Shown piece after piece: positions 31,648-40,603 of a DNA stretch of 64,000 nt (the stretch's first letter is position 1; every line of letters begins with the position of its first letter). The position numbers and the translations under genes are program-made. Source of the stretch: Pseudoxanthomonas sp. CF125 (GTDB lineage: Bacteria > Pseudomonadota > Gammaproteobacteria > Xanthomonadales > Xanthomonadaceae); contig NZ_FNLD01000003.1 of NCBI RefSeq assembly GCF_900104085.1, positions 431,001 to 495,000 on the forward strand, given 5' to 3'. The notes under the pieces were generated by a model that worked only from the letters and a program-made list of their open reading frames with translations, was not told where the DNA came from and did not search any database.

Positions 31648-34275
31648 ATGTCGCCGATGCCTGAACAGAACCCCCTGCCGTTCCCGGACGCGCCGCCACC
31701 GCCGTCCGACCCTGCGCCAGAGCCCAAACCGCCGCTGGAGCCCTTCTCTGCGGGCCCGCGTCCCACCGCGCGCCCGGCCAAACGCCCGCTCTGGGCCAAC
31801 CTGATGAGCAAGCTGGCCGATCCCTGGCTGACCCCCAGCATCGAGCCCGAAGACCCGCGCCAGTACGTGGACGCCCGCCCGATCTGCTATGTGCTGGAGG
31901 ACTATGGCCTGTCCAACGCCCTGATCCTGGACCGCGCCTGCCGCGATGCCGGCATGCCCTCGCCGCTGTCCCCGCTGCCCGGCGATCCGCTGGGCCGCAA
32001 GCGCGCCTATGTGGCTCTGTCGCGACGCAATGCCGGTGCGCTGATCCCGGAGCCGGGCAGCACCAAAACCCATTCCGGCTCGCTCGCCCGCCTGCTGCAG
32101 GCCCATCGCGCCAACCCCGAACTGGACGTGCAGCTGGTGCCGGTGTCGATCTTCGTCGGCCGCTCGCCGGACAAAGCCAGCGGCTGGTTCTCGGTACTGT
32201 TCTCGGAAAACTGGGCCATCGTCGGCCGCTTCCGCCGTCTGCTGGCGATCCTGTTGAACGGCCGCGACACCATCGTGCGTTTCGCCGCGCCGGTTTCGAT
32301 CCGCGAAAGCATCGCCGAGGATCTGCCGCCCGAACGCACCGTGCGCAAACTCTCGCGCGTGCTGCGCACCCACTTCCACCGCATTCGCGAAGCGGTGATC
32401 GGCCCGGACCTGTCCACCCGCCGCCTGCTGGTGGACCAGGTGCTGGCCGCCGAACCGGTGCGCGAAGCCATCGCCACCCAGGCCAAGCGCGACAACATCA
32501 AACCCGAGGACGCCTGGAAGAAAGCCCATGCCTACGCCTGGGAAGTGGCCGCCGACTATTCCAACCCCGTGGTGCGCTCGGCCAGCTTCCTGCTGACCCA
32601 TGTCTGGAACCGCATCTACGACGGCGTGCTGGTCCATCACCTGGACAAATTCAAGGCGGCCGCCCCCGGCCATGAAGTGGTCTATGTGCCCTGCCACCGC
32701 AGCCACATGGACTACCTGCTGCTGTCGTATCTGCTGTACGAACGCGGCATCGTGCCGCCGCACATCGCCGCCGGCATCAATCTCAACCTGCCGGTGATCG
32801 GCACCCTCCTGCGCAAGGGCGGCGCCTTCTTCATGCGCCGCAGCTTCCGCGGCAATCCGCTGTACTCGGCGGTATTCACCGAATACGTCGCGCAGCTGGT
32901 GTCTGGCGGCTATTCGCTGGAATACTTCATCGAAGGCGGACGCTCGCGCACGGGACGGCTGCTGCAGCCCAAGGGCGGCATGATCTCGATGACAGTGCGC
33001 GCGTTCCTGCGCCAACCCAAGAAGCCGGTGCTGTTCCAGCCGGTGTACATCGGCTACGAGAAGCTGCTGGAAGGCAACAGCTATCTGGACGAACTCAGCG
33101 GCAGGCCCAAGGAGAAGGAATCGATCTGGGCGCTGCTGTGGGGCATCCCCAAGGTGCTGCGACAGAACTACGGCCAAGTGGTGGTGAACTTCGGCGAAGC
33201 CATCCCGCTCAGCGAAGTACTGGCCAAGCATGCGCCCGAGTGGAACGGTGAAGCGCTGGGCGAGGAAGACAAACCCGCCTGGCTGTCCGACACCATCGAC
33301 GCGCTGGCCGATCAGATCCACGTACGCATCAACGCCGCCGCCGACGTCAACCCGATCAACCTGCTGGCGCTGGCCCTGCTGTCCACCCCCAAGCATGCGA
33401 TGGGCGAAGCCGACCTGATCGCGCAGATCGAACTGTGCAAGACGCTGCTGGCCGAGATGCCGTATTCGGACCGCGTCACCATCACTCCGCACACGCCCGA
33501 ACGCATCATCGCCCACGGTCTGGACATCAACGTCCTGCAACGCATCAAGCACCCGCTGGGCGACGTGCTGGACGTGGTCAGCGAAGACACCGCGGTGCTG
33601 ATGAGCTATTACCGCAACAACGTGCTGCATCTGTTCACCGCCGCCGCGTGGATCGCCTGCTGTTTCCAGACCAACCGGCGCATGGTGCGGCAGCGGGTGA
33701 TCAAGCTGGGCCGCTCGCTGTACCCGTTCCTGCAGGCGGAATTGTTCCTGCCCTGGAGCGAAGACGAATTCGCCGAACGCCTCGACAAGACCATCGACGT
33801 GTTCGTGCGCGAAGGCCTGCTGGAGCAGGTGAACGAAGACGACGGCGGCATCCTGCAACGCAACGCCGGCCAGACCGACGAAGTGTTCCGCCTGCGCGCG
33901 ATCGGCCATTCGCTGCAGCAGGCGTTCGAGCGCTACTACATCGCCATCAGCGTGCTGGTGAAGAACGGTCCCGGCGTACTGGGCGCGGCGGAACTGGAAA
34001 GCCTGTGCCAGCAATCCGCGCAGCGCCTGAGCCTGCTGTACGCCCCGGCGGCGCCGGAGTTCTTCGACAAGGCCCTGTTCCGCGGCTTCATCCAGAAACT
34101 GCGCGAACTGAAGCTGGTATGGCCCGACGAGAACAGCAAGCTGGTGTTCGACGAGCGCCTGGATGCGTGGGCCAAGGACGCCAAGGTCATCCTCGGCCGC
34201 GAGCTGCGCCATACCATCGAGCGGGTGAGCCCGGAAGCGGCCAAGCCTGAGGTCGAAGTCACGGCGCAGGACTGA
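31648..34275 (+). CDS. plsB: Glycerol-3-phosphate 1-O-acyltransferase
   Basis: PlsB attaches the first acyl chain to glycerol-3-phosphate at the inner membrane, starting phospholipid synthesis. The 875-residue protein has the acyltransferase motif I HRSHMD (His 350 to Asp 355), motif II region GGAFFMRRSF, motif III FIEGGRSRTGRLL and motif IV VFQPVYIGYEKL, in the order found in E. coli PlsB. It is somewhat longer than the E. coli enzyme (807), mainly through a Pro-rich N-terminal extension. The start at 31648 follows about 50 bp after the hairpin repeat. Confidence 0.95.
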   Translation: MSPMPEQNPLPFPDAPPPPSDPAPEPKPPLEPFSAGPRPTARPAKRPLWANLMSKLADPWLTPSIEPEDPRQYVDARPICYVLEDYGLSNALILDRACRDAGMPSPLSPLPGDPLGRKRAYVALSRRNAGALIPEPGSTKTHSGSLARLLQAHRANPELDVQLVPVSIFVGRSPDKASGWFSVLFSENWAIVGRFRRLLAILLNGRDTIVRFAAPVSIRESIAEDLPPERTVRKLSRVLRTHFHRIREAVIGPDLSTRRLLVDQVLAAEPVREAIATQAKRDNIKPEDAWKKAHAYAWEVAADYSNPVVRSASFLLTHVWNRIYDGVLVHHLDKFKAAAPGHEVVYVPCHRSHMDYLLLSYLLYERGIVPPHIAAGINLNLPVIGTLLRKGGAFFMRRSFRGNPLYSAVFTEYVAQLVSGGYSLEYFIEGGRSRTGRLLQPKGGMISMTVRAFLRQPKKPVLFQPVYIGYEKLLEGNSYLDELSGRPKEKESIWALLWGIPKVLRQNYGQVVVNFGEAIPLSEVLAKHAPEWNGEALGEEDKPAWLSDTIDALADQIHVRINAAADVNPINLLALALLSTPKHAMGEADLIAQIELCKTLLAEMPYSDRVTITPHTPERIIAHGLDINVLQRIKHPLGDVLDVVSEDTAVLMSYYRNNVLHLFTAAAWIACCFQTNRRMVRQRVIKLGRSLYPFLQAELFLPWSEDEFAERLDKTIDVFVREGLLEQVNEDDGGILQRNAGQTDEVFRLRAIGHSLQQAFERYYIAISVLVKNGPGVLGAAELESLCQQSAQRLSLLYAPAAPEFFDKALFRGFIQKLRELKLVWPDENSKLVFDERLDAWAKDAKVILGRELRHTIERVSPEAAKPEVEVTAQD

Positions 34276-34343
34276 GCGCGCGTGGCCTGGAAGTCGAACG
34301 GGTTTGCGTTCTAGACTGCGGCTAAACCACAGGGGACCCATCC

Positions 34344-35549
34344 ATGCCGATCCAACGCCTGCTCACGGGCGCGCTTTTGTGCGCGCTGTTTCCCGCGCTC
34401 TCCGTCGCTGCCAAGGAGCAGCGTGGCCTGGCTCTGGCCGATGTCGAAGTCGCCAAGACCTTGCCTATGCAGGTAATCGTGGCGCAGCCGCGGTTGCGGC
34501 CGCAGATCCGATACAACTACGTGGATACCATGCAGGCCGGCGTCGGTGCCGGCGATGGCCTATATAACAACCCCGGCGGCATGAGCTACGGGCAGGCGAT
34601 GGGCGTCGGCCTTGCCGGCGGATTGATCGCAGGTGCGATCATCAACGGCGCCGAAAAAGCCACCGCCAAGCGGGCTGTGCGTGATCCCTATCAGCTGATC
34701 GTGCAGGCCAAGTGCGACCTGCCGCTAGTCGATTCGCACCAGGCCCTGGTCGCCGACGCACTGCAGCGCGCGCAATGGCGCCAGCAGGACGACGCCTCCA
34801 GGCCCACAATCGCCAAGGCGGGGCCACGTTATATGTTCACTCTGTCCACTAGTTTCACACCCGATTTCTCGGCGTTGACCACCACCATAGATGCGGCTGG
34901 CTACGCGCCGGATGCGGGCGGCAAGGCCGGTCGCAAGCCGACCTGGCAGGATTCGCTGGTGGTGGTTTCGGACGGCCTCTGGCTTGCGCCCAAGACCCAG
35001 GCCGACATCGAGCAGATGGTAGCGGTCGAGCAGCAGCGTTACGCAGCCAGCGGCGCCGACGCACTGATCGACAAGGTCAACGCCGCCGCCAGCAACGCGC
35101 CACGGCAGGACCGCAAGCGCGCGAGCTTGATGGCCAACCAGCATGCCCAGAACATGGCCGACGCCAAGGACGAAGGATGGTCCGATGCCAGCACAGCCAT
35201 GCGGCGCGCGATGCTCTGGTCGCAAGGCGATTGCGCGTTGCTGAAAAAGACTCTGCGCAGCAATCTGGAACACGCCGACGGCATGATCCAGGCGCTGCTG
35301 CTCAATTCGTTACCGCCCAGACCGGAAACATCTTCGCAGCCAGCCCGGCCCATGGCCGCAGTGGTGACCAAGCGTCCGGACCCGGCGACGCTGGAGCTGC
35401 CGATCAGCGTGGGCGTGCCTGAAGGAACTGTGGTGGAAGAGCCGGTGTCGGTGCGGGTGATCGAGCCCACGCCTGGCGGGGTCTATGTTTCGCGCCTTTC
35501 CGCCGAGAACATCCCCTTGGGCTATCGCTACACGTTGCTCGACGACTGA
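34344..35549 (+). CDS. Exported protein with glycine-zipper segment, unknown
   Basis: The 401-residue product has a signal peptide (LLTGALLCALFPALSVAA) and, at about 80-102, a glycine-zipper-like YGQAMGVGLAGGLIAGAIIN that could insert in or bind a membrane. The rest is soluble and helical, with two cysteines in CDLPL and DCALL. No family is recognised. It follows plsB by 68 bp in the same direction and may share its transcript. Confidence 0.6.
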   Translation: MPIQRLLTGALLCALFPALSVAAKEQRGLALADVEVAKTLPMQVIVAQPRLRPQIRYNYVDTMQAGVGAGDGLYNNPGGMSYGQAMGVGLAGGLIAGAIINGAEKATAKRAVRDPYQLIVQAKCDLPLVDSHQALVADALQRAQWRQQDDASRPTIAKAGPRYMFTLSTSFTPDFSALTTTIDAAGYAPDAGGKAGRKPTWQDSLVVVSDGLWLAPKTQADIEQMVAVEQQRYAASGADALIDKVNAAASNAPRQDRKRASLMANQHAQNMADAKDEGWSDASTAMRRAMLWSQGDCALLKKTLRSNLEHADGMIQALLLNSLPPRPETSSQPARPMAAVVTKRPDPATLELPISVGVPEGTVVEEPVSVRVIEPTPGGVYVSRLSAENIPLGYRYTLLDD

Positions 35550-35572
35550 GCGCAGGCGCGTCGTGCGCTGGT

Positions 35573-36340
35573 TCAGAGCGCGCTCTTTTCCGGGAAGGTG
35601 CGCATCAGCCATCCATGCGCGGAGCTGCCTGCGACCGGATTGCGTACCAGCGGCAGCAATGGCGACTCGCACTCGCGCAGTATCGTCGCATCATCGACCA
35701 CCAGTCCCATCCGCAACAGAGCCAGGCCGGAAGGCAATACGGCCGGCGGCAAATACTCGCGGAAACCGTAGTGCTCGAACACGCTGTACAGGAAGGGCTC
35801 GCAGGCGATGAGTCCGAACTGGATGCCGTGTTCGTGGGCGTGACGGTAGGTTTCCTCCACCAGCGCATCGACCACGTCCTTGGCGCGCCGCTCGGCCTGC
35901 ACCGCGAAACGCGTGCATACCGCCACCCGTTCCAGCGGCCAGCTGCGCGCGAATCTATCGATCTGGAACAAGCTGCCGTATTCGACCTGCACCGCCGGCG
36001 AGCCGAAGTCGTGCAGGCGCAAGGTGGCGACGGCCTTCCGGCCTTCCTCGACGACCACGATCGTGCCGCTGGCGTCCAGTCCGTCCGAGACGCGGCGGCT
36101 GTGCTGCTTGTCGTTTCTCCCCTGCTCTTGGAAATACACCTCGCGGCGCAGCCTCTGCACGTCCCCCAGCGGCTCTCCCGGCTGGATGCGCCGTACCCGC
36201 AAGGCTTCGCCCCGCGACGGCCTGGACACGCGCGGCGGCTCACGGCCCGCCAGGTCGTAGCCGCCGGTCAACGCGGGGATGGGTACAAGGTTGTCGTTCA
36301 CCGCAAATCCTGGAAACAGAAGAAACGAGCTTCTGTTCAC
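35573..36340 (-). CDS. GNAT-fold N-acyl amino acid synthase-like or autoinducer synthase-like protein
   Basis: The 255-residue protein has the pattern of the acyl-homoserine-lactone synthase/FeeM/PEP-CTERM-associated acyltransferase group: an N-terminal RRIQPGEPLGDVQRLRREVY with conserved Arg and Glu, DGLDASGTIVVVEEGRKAVATLRL, then ERVAVCTRFAVQAERRAKDV and FGLIACEPFLYSVFEHYGFRE. These proteins transfer an acyl group from acyl-ACP to an amino acid or homoserine. The exact product cannot be read. The start is a GTG at 36340; a shorter start at GTG before NDNLVP is possible. Confidence 0.6.
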   Translation of the reverse strand: MNRSSFLLFPGFAVNDNLVPIPALTGGYDLAGREPPRVSRPSRGEALRVRRIQPGEPLGDVQRLRREVYFQEQGRNDKQHSRRVSDGLDASGTIVVVEEGRKAVATLRLHDFGSPAVQVEYGSLFQIDRFARSWPLERVAVCTRFAVQAERRAKDVVDALVEETYRHAHEHGIQFGLIACEPFLYSVFEHYGFREYLPPAVLPSGLALLRMGLVVDDATILRECESPLLPLVRNPVAGSSAHGWLMRTFPEKSAL

Positions 36341-36466
36341 AGTTACGCAAACATCGGGCCAACCCTGAATAGCGTGTTTTGGCCGTGCGTCTTGCCACCC
36401 TGGCCGGTTATCGGCGACAGGTCATGCCTGGCAAAGCGAGGGAGTGACGCGATGCGTCAGTAACAA

Positions 36467-36496
36467 GCCCCTCCCTTGCGAAGCAGGGGAGGGGGC
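36467..36496. repeat. Short inverted repeat (CCCCTCCC family)
   Basis: GCCCCTCCC, then a short loop, then GGGGAGGGG makes a strong hairpin. It lies just beyond the stop of the YdcH-like gene and could end its transcript, though no T run follows on that strand. Confidence 0.55.
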
Positions 36497-36503
36497 AAGA
36501 GCA

Positions 36504-36710
36504 CTACGCTGGCTCGTCGGGGATCAGCGCGCTTTCCAGCCGGGAGATGCAGTCCTTCAGCCACAGCTTGCGCTTCTTCAGGCGCTTGATGGAGATCTCG
36601 TCGGCCTGGATGTCGGCGATCAGGCGATCGATTTCGGCGTCGAGGCTGCGGTGCTCGAGCTTGAGCTCGGACACGCGGCGGGTGATTTCGGAAAGGCTCA
36701 AGGGTTCCAC
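36504..36710 (-). CDS. YdcH-like (DUF465) small protein
   Basis: The 68-residue protein from the GTG at 36710 is fully helical and charged: [20 protein letters not shown] then [20 protein letters not shown] and [14 protein letters not shown], the coiled-coil pattern of the YdcH/DUF465 family. The role is not known. It is divergent from ttcA and starts 67 bp from it. The frame continues upstream for 60 codons with no start signal, so the GTG is preferred. Confidence 0.8.
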   Translation of the reverse strand: MEPLSLSEITRRVSELKLEHRSLDAEIDRLIADIQADEISIKRLKKRKLWLKDCISRLESALIPDEPA

Positions 36711-36777
36711 GCGGCCAGCGTACACCGCAGGCCCGGCGCGCGTCACCGCGGACGCGGCCGGTACAATGGGGCACTCG

Positions 36778-37659
36778 ATGACCACCGTAAGCCCCCTTCC
36801 TTCCCCGTTGCGCGATCCCGCTCCCCGCCTTGCCGCAGGGATCGACGGCAAGCGCGCGCTGCGCTTGCGTCGGCAGGTCGGCCAGGCCATCGCCGACTAC
36901 GGCATGATCGAAGCCGGCGACAAGGTCATGGTCTGCCTGTCGGGCGGCAAGGACAGCTACACGCTGCTGGATGTGCTGCTGCAATTGCAGAAGAAGGCGC
37001 CGGTGGAATTCGAGCTGGTCGCCGTGCACCTGGACCAGAAACAGCCCGGCTACGACCCTGCCGTGCTGCCCGGCTACCTGAAGCGCATCGGCGTGCCTTT
37101 CCAGATCATCGAACAGGACACCTATTCGGTGGTCAGCCGGGTGATTCCGGAAGGGCGGACGATGTGTTCGTTGTGTTCGCGGCTGCGGCGCGGTGCGCTG
37201 TATGCGCATGCCGATGCGCATGGCTTCACCAAGATCGCACTGGGCCATCACCGCGACGACATGGTGGCCACGTTCTTCCTCAACCTGTTCTTCCACGCCA
37301 AACTCAGCGCCATGCCGCCGAAGCTGCTCAGCGACGACGGCCGGCATGTGGTGATCCGCCCGCTGGCCTATGTCAGCGAAGCGGAGATCGCGGCGCATGC
37401 CGAAGCGATGGCCTTCCCCATCATCCCCTGCGACCTGTGCGGTTCGCAGGACAACCTGCAGCGCAAGCAGGTGCAGAAGATGATGGCGGCATGGGAAGCC
37501 GAAACACCCGGGCGCATCGATCAGATCGCGCGTGCGCTGGCGCGGGTGGAACCCTCGCAGCTGGCGGATCCTGCATTGTTCGATTTCCTTGGATTGTCCT
37601 CAAAAAACAAAGTCGTCATCCCGGTGCAAGCCGGGGCCCAAGCATCACCGCACGCATAG
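36778..37659 (+). CDS. ttcA: tRNA 2-thiocytidine(32) synthetase TtcA
   Basis: TtcA thiolates cytidine 32 in some tRNAs using ATP and an iron-sulfur cluster. The 293-residue protein has the PP-loop SGGKDS (Ser 55 to Ser 60), the two Cys-x-x-Cys pairs ([11 protein letters not shown] and [13 protein letters not shown]), and [15 protein letters not shown]. The last 15 residues (about [15 protein letters not shown]) are encoded by the first arm of a repeat at 37615-37686, and are not a normal TtcA tail; the true domain ends just before. The start at 36778 is supported by homology. Confidence 0.95.
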   Translation: MTTVSPLPSPLRDPAPRLAAGIDGKRALRLRRQVGQAIADYGMIEAGDKVMVCLSGGKDSYTLLDVLLQLQKKAPVEFELVAVHLDQKQPGYDPAVLPGYLKRIGVPFQIIEQDTYSVVSRVIPEGRTMCSLCSRLRRGALYAHADAHGFTKIALGHHRDDMVATFFLNLFFHAKLSAMPPKLLSDDGRHVVIRPLAYVSEAEIAAHAEAMAFPIIPCDLCGSQDNLQRKQVQKMMAAWEAETPGRIDQIARALARVEPSQLADPALFDFLGLSSKNKVVIPVQAGAQASPHA

Positions 37660-37686
37660 TTGGGTCCCGGCGTTCGCCGGGATGAC
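37615..37686. repeat. Intergenic inverted repeat overlapping the end of ttcA
   Basis: GTCATCCCGGTGCAAGCCGG at the left pairs with CCGGCGTTCGCCGGGATGAC at the right (imperfectly in the middle). The ttcA stop (37657-37659) lies inside it. This kind of repeat is widespread in proteobacterial chromosomes. Confidence 0.85.
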
Positions 37687-37741
37687 GACCTTGAAACTCA
37701 TTCTTTACTTTTCTTGCTGATTTCTTCTTACCGGATACCTG

Positions 37742-38647
37742 ATGTTCTTTCGCAACCTGACCCTGTTCCGCTTCCCCACCACTCTCGATTTCTCCCAGCT
37801 CGACAGCCTGCTCGCCGAAGTGCCGCTGAAGCCGGTCGGCGCGCTGGAACTCTCCTCGCGTGGTTTCGTCTCGCCGTTCGGCCGCGATTCGGAAGAATTC
37901 TCGCACCGCATCGGCAACTCCATCTGGCTGACCGTCGGCGGCGAAGACAGGCTGCTGCCCGCCACCGTGGTCAACGACCTGCTGGGGAAGAAGCTGGCCG
38001 AAATCGAGCAGAAGGAAGGCCGCAAACCCGGCGGACGCACCCGCAAACGCATCAAGGAAGACCTGGTGCACGAGCTGCTTCCGCGCGCCTTCGTGCGGCC
38101 CTCGCGCACCGACGCGCTGCTGGACCTGGAGCATGGCTTCGTGGCCGTGGACAGTTCCTCGCGCAAGAGCGCCGAGAACGTGGTGTCCGAAATCCGCCAT
38201 GCGATGGGCAGCTTCCCCGCGTTGCCGCTGAACGCAGAAGTGGCTCCGCGCTCCATCCTGACCGGCTGGATCGCCGGCGAACCGCTGCCCGAAGGCCTGG
38301 CCCTGGGCGAAGAATGCGAGATGAAGGACGCGATGGACGGCGGTGCGGTGGTCAAGTGCCAGAACCAGGATCTGCAGAGCGACGAGATAGCCAAACACCT
38401 GGAAGCGGGCAAACAGGTCACCAAACTGGCCCTGACTCTGGACGACCATCTGTCCTTCGTACTCGGCGAAGACCTGATCATCCGCAAGCTCAAGTTCCTG
38501 GACGGCGCAGTGGACCAGTTGGAGAACACCGAACGCGAGGACCTGCGCGCCGAACTGGACGCGCGTTTCGCGCTGATGAGCGGCGAAGTTAAGCGCCTGT
38601 TCGCGGTGCTGGAGAAGTCGTTGAAATTGAGCAGGGTGGAAAGCTGA
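37742..38647 (+). CDS. rdgC: Recombination-associated protein RdgC
   Basis: RdgC is a ring-forming DNA-binding protein that limits RecA action. The 301-residue product matches the family at the N terminus (MFFRNLTLFRFPTTLDFSQL), the KKLAEIEQKEGRKPGGRTRK basic loop, HELLPRAFVRPSRTDALLDL and the C-terminal DERED-like EDLRAELDARFALMSGEVKR. Length is typical (about 300). The gene follows ttcA and a repeat, so independent transcription is likely. Confidence 0.95.
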   Translation: MFFRNLTLFRFPTTLDFSQLDSLLAEVPLKPVGALELSSRGFVSPFGRDSEEFSHRIGNSIWLTVGGEDRLLPATVVNDLLGKKLAEIEQKEGRKPGGRTRKRIKEDLVHELLPRAFVRPSRTDALLDLEHGFVAVDSSSRKSAENVVSEIRHAMGSFPALPLNAEVAPRSILTGWIAGEPLPEGLALGEECEMKDAMDGGAVVKCQNQDLQSDEIAKHLEAGKQVTKLALTLDDHLSFVLGEDLIIRKLKFLDGAVDQLENTEREDLRAELDARFALMSGEVKRLFAVLEKSLKLSRVES

Positions 38648-38786
38648 GTGTCCGGTGTTAGGGCCAGGAATCGGCATAGCCATATCTGGAACTGATCCCA
38701 TCGAATGCTGCCAAACCGGGATCATCGCCTTGACTTAATCTTATTGCCAGGACCACGTTGGGCTAACAAAAAAATGGGGGTAATTC

Positions 38787-39170
38787 ATGAAGGCGTTCGT
38801 GAAGACATCCTTACTACTCGCGTTGCTGGTGCCAGGCATGGCTCTGGCCAGTACGCCACCGCAACCCCTAGAGTTGCCGAAAGAAATGACGATCACCGGG
38901 TCCAAGTTCATCGTACGGTGCTCGGATGAAGCCTTCAGCAAAGCCACCAATCCGCGTGTCCTGGCTATCCGGTGTCAGGAAATGCTGGCAGCTTGGCGCC
39001 AGGAAGCGGCCTGGCGTCAGGGGCTTGCGCGTGGCGAAAGCGGGCTTGTTAGCAGGGATATAATCCCGACTCTCGCGATTCGCGGTATTCCTGCCTATCC
39101 TCCCCCCGCTGAGTGCGGCTGGCATTGCGACGATCGGCGACTGTCGGACGTACCCAACGTGATCGTTTGA
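38787..39170 (+). CDS. Small exported protein, paralogue of the next gene
   Basis: The 127-residue product has a signal peptide (KTSLLLALLVPGMALA). The mature part shows KEMTITGSKFIVRCSDEAFS and RVLAIRCQEMLAAWRQEAAW, which align with the neighbouring gene at 39227. Four cysteines are in the mature region, consistent with periplasmic disulfides. A GGGGG run lies 6-12 bases before the ATG. No family is recognised. Confidence 0.65.
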   Translation: MKAFVKTSLLLALLVPGMALASTPPQPLELPKEMTITGSKFIVRCSDEAFSKATNPRVLAIRCQEMLAAWRQEAAWRQGLARGESGLVSRDIIPTLAIRGIPAYPPPAECGWHCDDRRLSDVPNVIV

Positions 39171-39226
39171 CGAATGGGCATCGGGTTCGTGGAACGTGAC
39201 TTACCTTTCTCAAATAAGGAACGCCC

Positions 39227-39592
39227 GTGATTAAGCTGAAGACCCTAGCAGTGATCTCGCTTCTGTCGCCCGCGCTAGCCATGGCGGCTGAAGGACTTCC
39301 GTCAAGCATGCTTGTCGTGCCCGGAATCATGACTGCCGCCGGCGAGCGCTTCGCGTCTCAATGCAGTGATGAGGCGTTTGCCGTCGCCCCCAGCAGCCAG
39401 AAGCTAGCCAACAGATGCGACAGGCTGCTGGCGCGCTGGCATGCGGAGGCGGCCCAGCGCATTGCACGGCGGGCCAACCCTCGTATCGAAAAAATCATGG
39501 TCGCAAATACTGCGGAAGGTGCGCATCTGCCTTTCGATACCGTGGCTATGCTACGCAGCGATCCGTTCGCCGGCTTTGGCTCGGCCCGGTAA
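39227..39592 (+). CDS. Small exported protein, paralogue of the preceding gene
   Basis: The 121-residue product starts with GTG and a signal peptide (LKTLAVISLLSPALAMAA). GIMTAAGERFASQCSDEAFA followed by KLANRCDRLLARWHAEAAQR matches the preceding protein, with the Cys-Ser-Asp-Glu-Ala-Phe and Arg-Cys...Leu-Leu-Ala-x-Trp positions shared. AAGGA six bases upstream supports the start. The two genes look like an old tandem duplication. The function is unknown. Confidence 0.65.
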   Translation: MIKLKTLAVISLLSPALAMAAEGLPSSMLVVPGIMTAAGERFASQCSDEAFAVAPSSQKLANRCDRLLARWHAEAAQRIARRANPRIEKIMVANTAEGAHLPFDTVAMLRSDPFAGFGSAR

Positions 39593-39675
39593 CTGCGCCA
39601 ACATCACGCCAGGGACACAAAGGCCCCTCATTGCGATGGGGACGTTCCGGCCCCGATCAGAACGACATCAAAGAA

Positions 39676-39705
39676 GCCCCGCTCAGTTGCGGGGCTTTCT
39701 TTTTC
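39676..39705 (+). terminator. Rho-independent terminator
   Basis: GCCCCGC (39676-39682), loop TCAGTT, GCGGGGC (39689-39695), then TTTCTTTTT. It ends the tandem exported-protein unit just before the YgjP-like gene. Confidence 0.88.
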
Positions 39706-39725
39706 AATCGGCCATAATCTGTCCC

Positions 39726-40526
39726 ATGCCCTTGCACCGTTTTCGCATACTGCTCCCGCGATCCGTGAAACGCGATGTGATTTTCCTGGACCTCCCGGGG
39801 CGTAGCCCGATAGAAATACAGCGCGTGCGCGATCCGCGCGCCAAGCGCATCAAACTGAGCGTGGACGAGCGCGGCGCGCGGCTGACTCTGCCTGCACGCG
39901 CCAGCCTGGTGTCCGGCGAGCGCTTCCTGCAAGAGCACCGTCACTGGTTGTTGGCGCAGCTGGAGAAATACGCTACCAGCGACGCATCGCCCGCGCTGGT
40001 ACGCGGCACCACCGACCGCCTGCCCCTGCGTGGAGAACAGGTGCCGTTGCATTGGCGCGAAGGACGCTACACGCGGCTCACGCGCGAGTCCGACGGCCTG
40101 CATTTCCATGCTCCTGCCAAGGACGCCTCCGCCAGGACCGGCGACGCCGCCTTGCGGCGCACGCTGCGCGAGTTCTACGAAGCCGAGGCGCGGGCCGACA
40201 TGGGTCGCTGGTTGCCGAAATACCTGCCCGGCCTGCCGCGCGCGCCGGCCCGGCTGCGCCTGAAGGTCATGTCGTCCCAATGGGGCTCGCTGAGCCCCGA
40301 CGGTTCGCTGGCGATGGACCTATCGCTGGTACTGGGACGGCCTTCGGCATTCGAATACGTGCTGGTGCACGAACTCTGTCACCTGATCCACGCCGATCAT
40401 TCGCCCAGGTTCTGGCATGAAGTGGAATCACGCTTCCCGGCCTGGCGCGACGAACGCGAATACTTCCATGCCCAAGGCCGTCAGCTGAAAGCAAGCCTGC
40501 GCGCGCTGGTTTCCACACAACGCTGA
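39726..40526 (+). CDS. YgjP-like (DUF45) metallopeptidase
   Basis: The 266-residue protein has the HExxH site as VLVHELCHLIHADHSPRFW near the C terminus, preceded by a conserved segment MSSQWGSLSPDGSLAMDLSL, both hallmarks of the YgjP/DUF45 family of putative zinc proteases. The N-terminal half is beta-rich with RAKRIKLSVDERGARLTLPA. It is cytoplasmic, with no signal peptide. The start at 39726 follows the upstream terminator by about 20 bp. Its substrate is unknown. Confidence 0.85.
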   Translation: MPLHRFRILLPRSVKRDVIFLDLPGRSPIEIQRVRDPRAKRIKLSVDERGARLTLPARASLVSGERFLQEHRHWLLAQLEKYATSDASPALVRGTTDRLPLRGEQVPLHWREGRYTRLTRESDGLHFHAPAKDASARTGDAALRRTLREFYEAEARADMGRWLPKYLPGLPRAPARLRLKVMSSQWGSLSPDGSLAMDLSLVLGRPSAFEYVLVHELCHLIHADHSPRFWHEVESRFPAWRDEREYFHAQGRQLKASLRALVSTQR

Positions 40527-40533
40527 TGCTGAA

Positions 40534-40603
40534 GTAGGTCGGGGCTACGCCCCCGACACACGGAAACCCTGCCTGCGCACGTCGGGGCGTAGCCCCGACC
40601 TAC
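40534..40603. repeat. Intergenic inverted repeat, GTAGGTCGGGGCTACG family
   Basis: Arms GTAGGTCGGGGCTACGCCCC and GGGGCGTAGCCCCGACCTAC enclose about 30 bp. The right arm overlaps the stop codon of the convergent hydrolase gene. Recurs at 45040-45116. Confidence 0.85.

Noticed and set aside
31600..34341. 913-codon open frame on the minus strand
   Set aside because: It is antisense to plsB, whose protein has clear motifs. GC-rich codon use keeps the opposite frame open.
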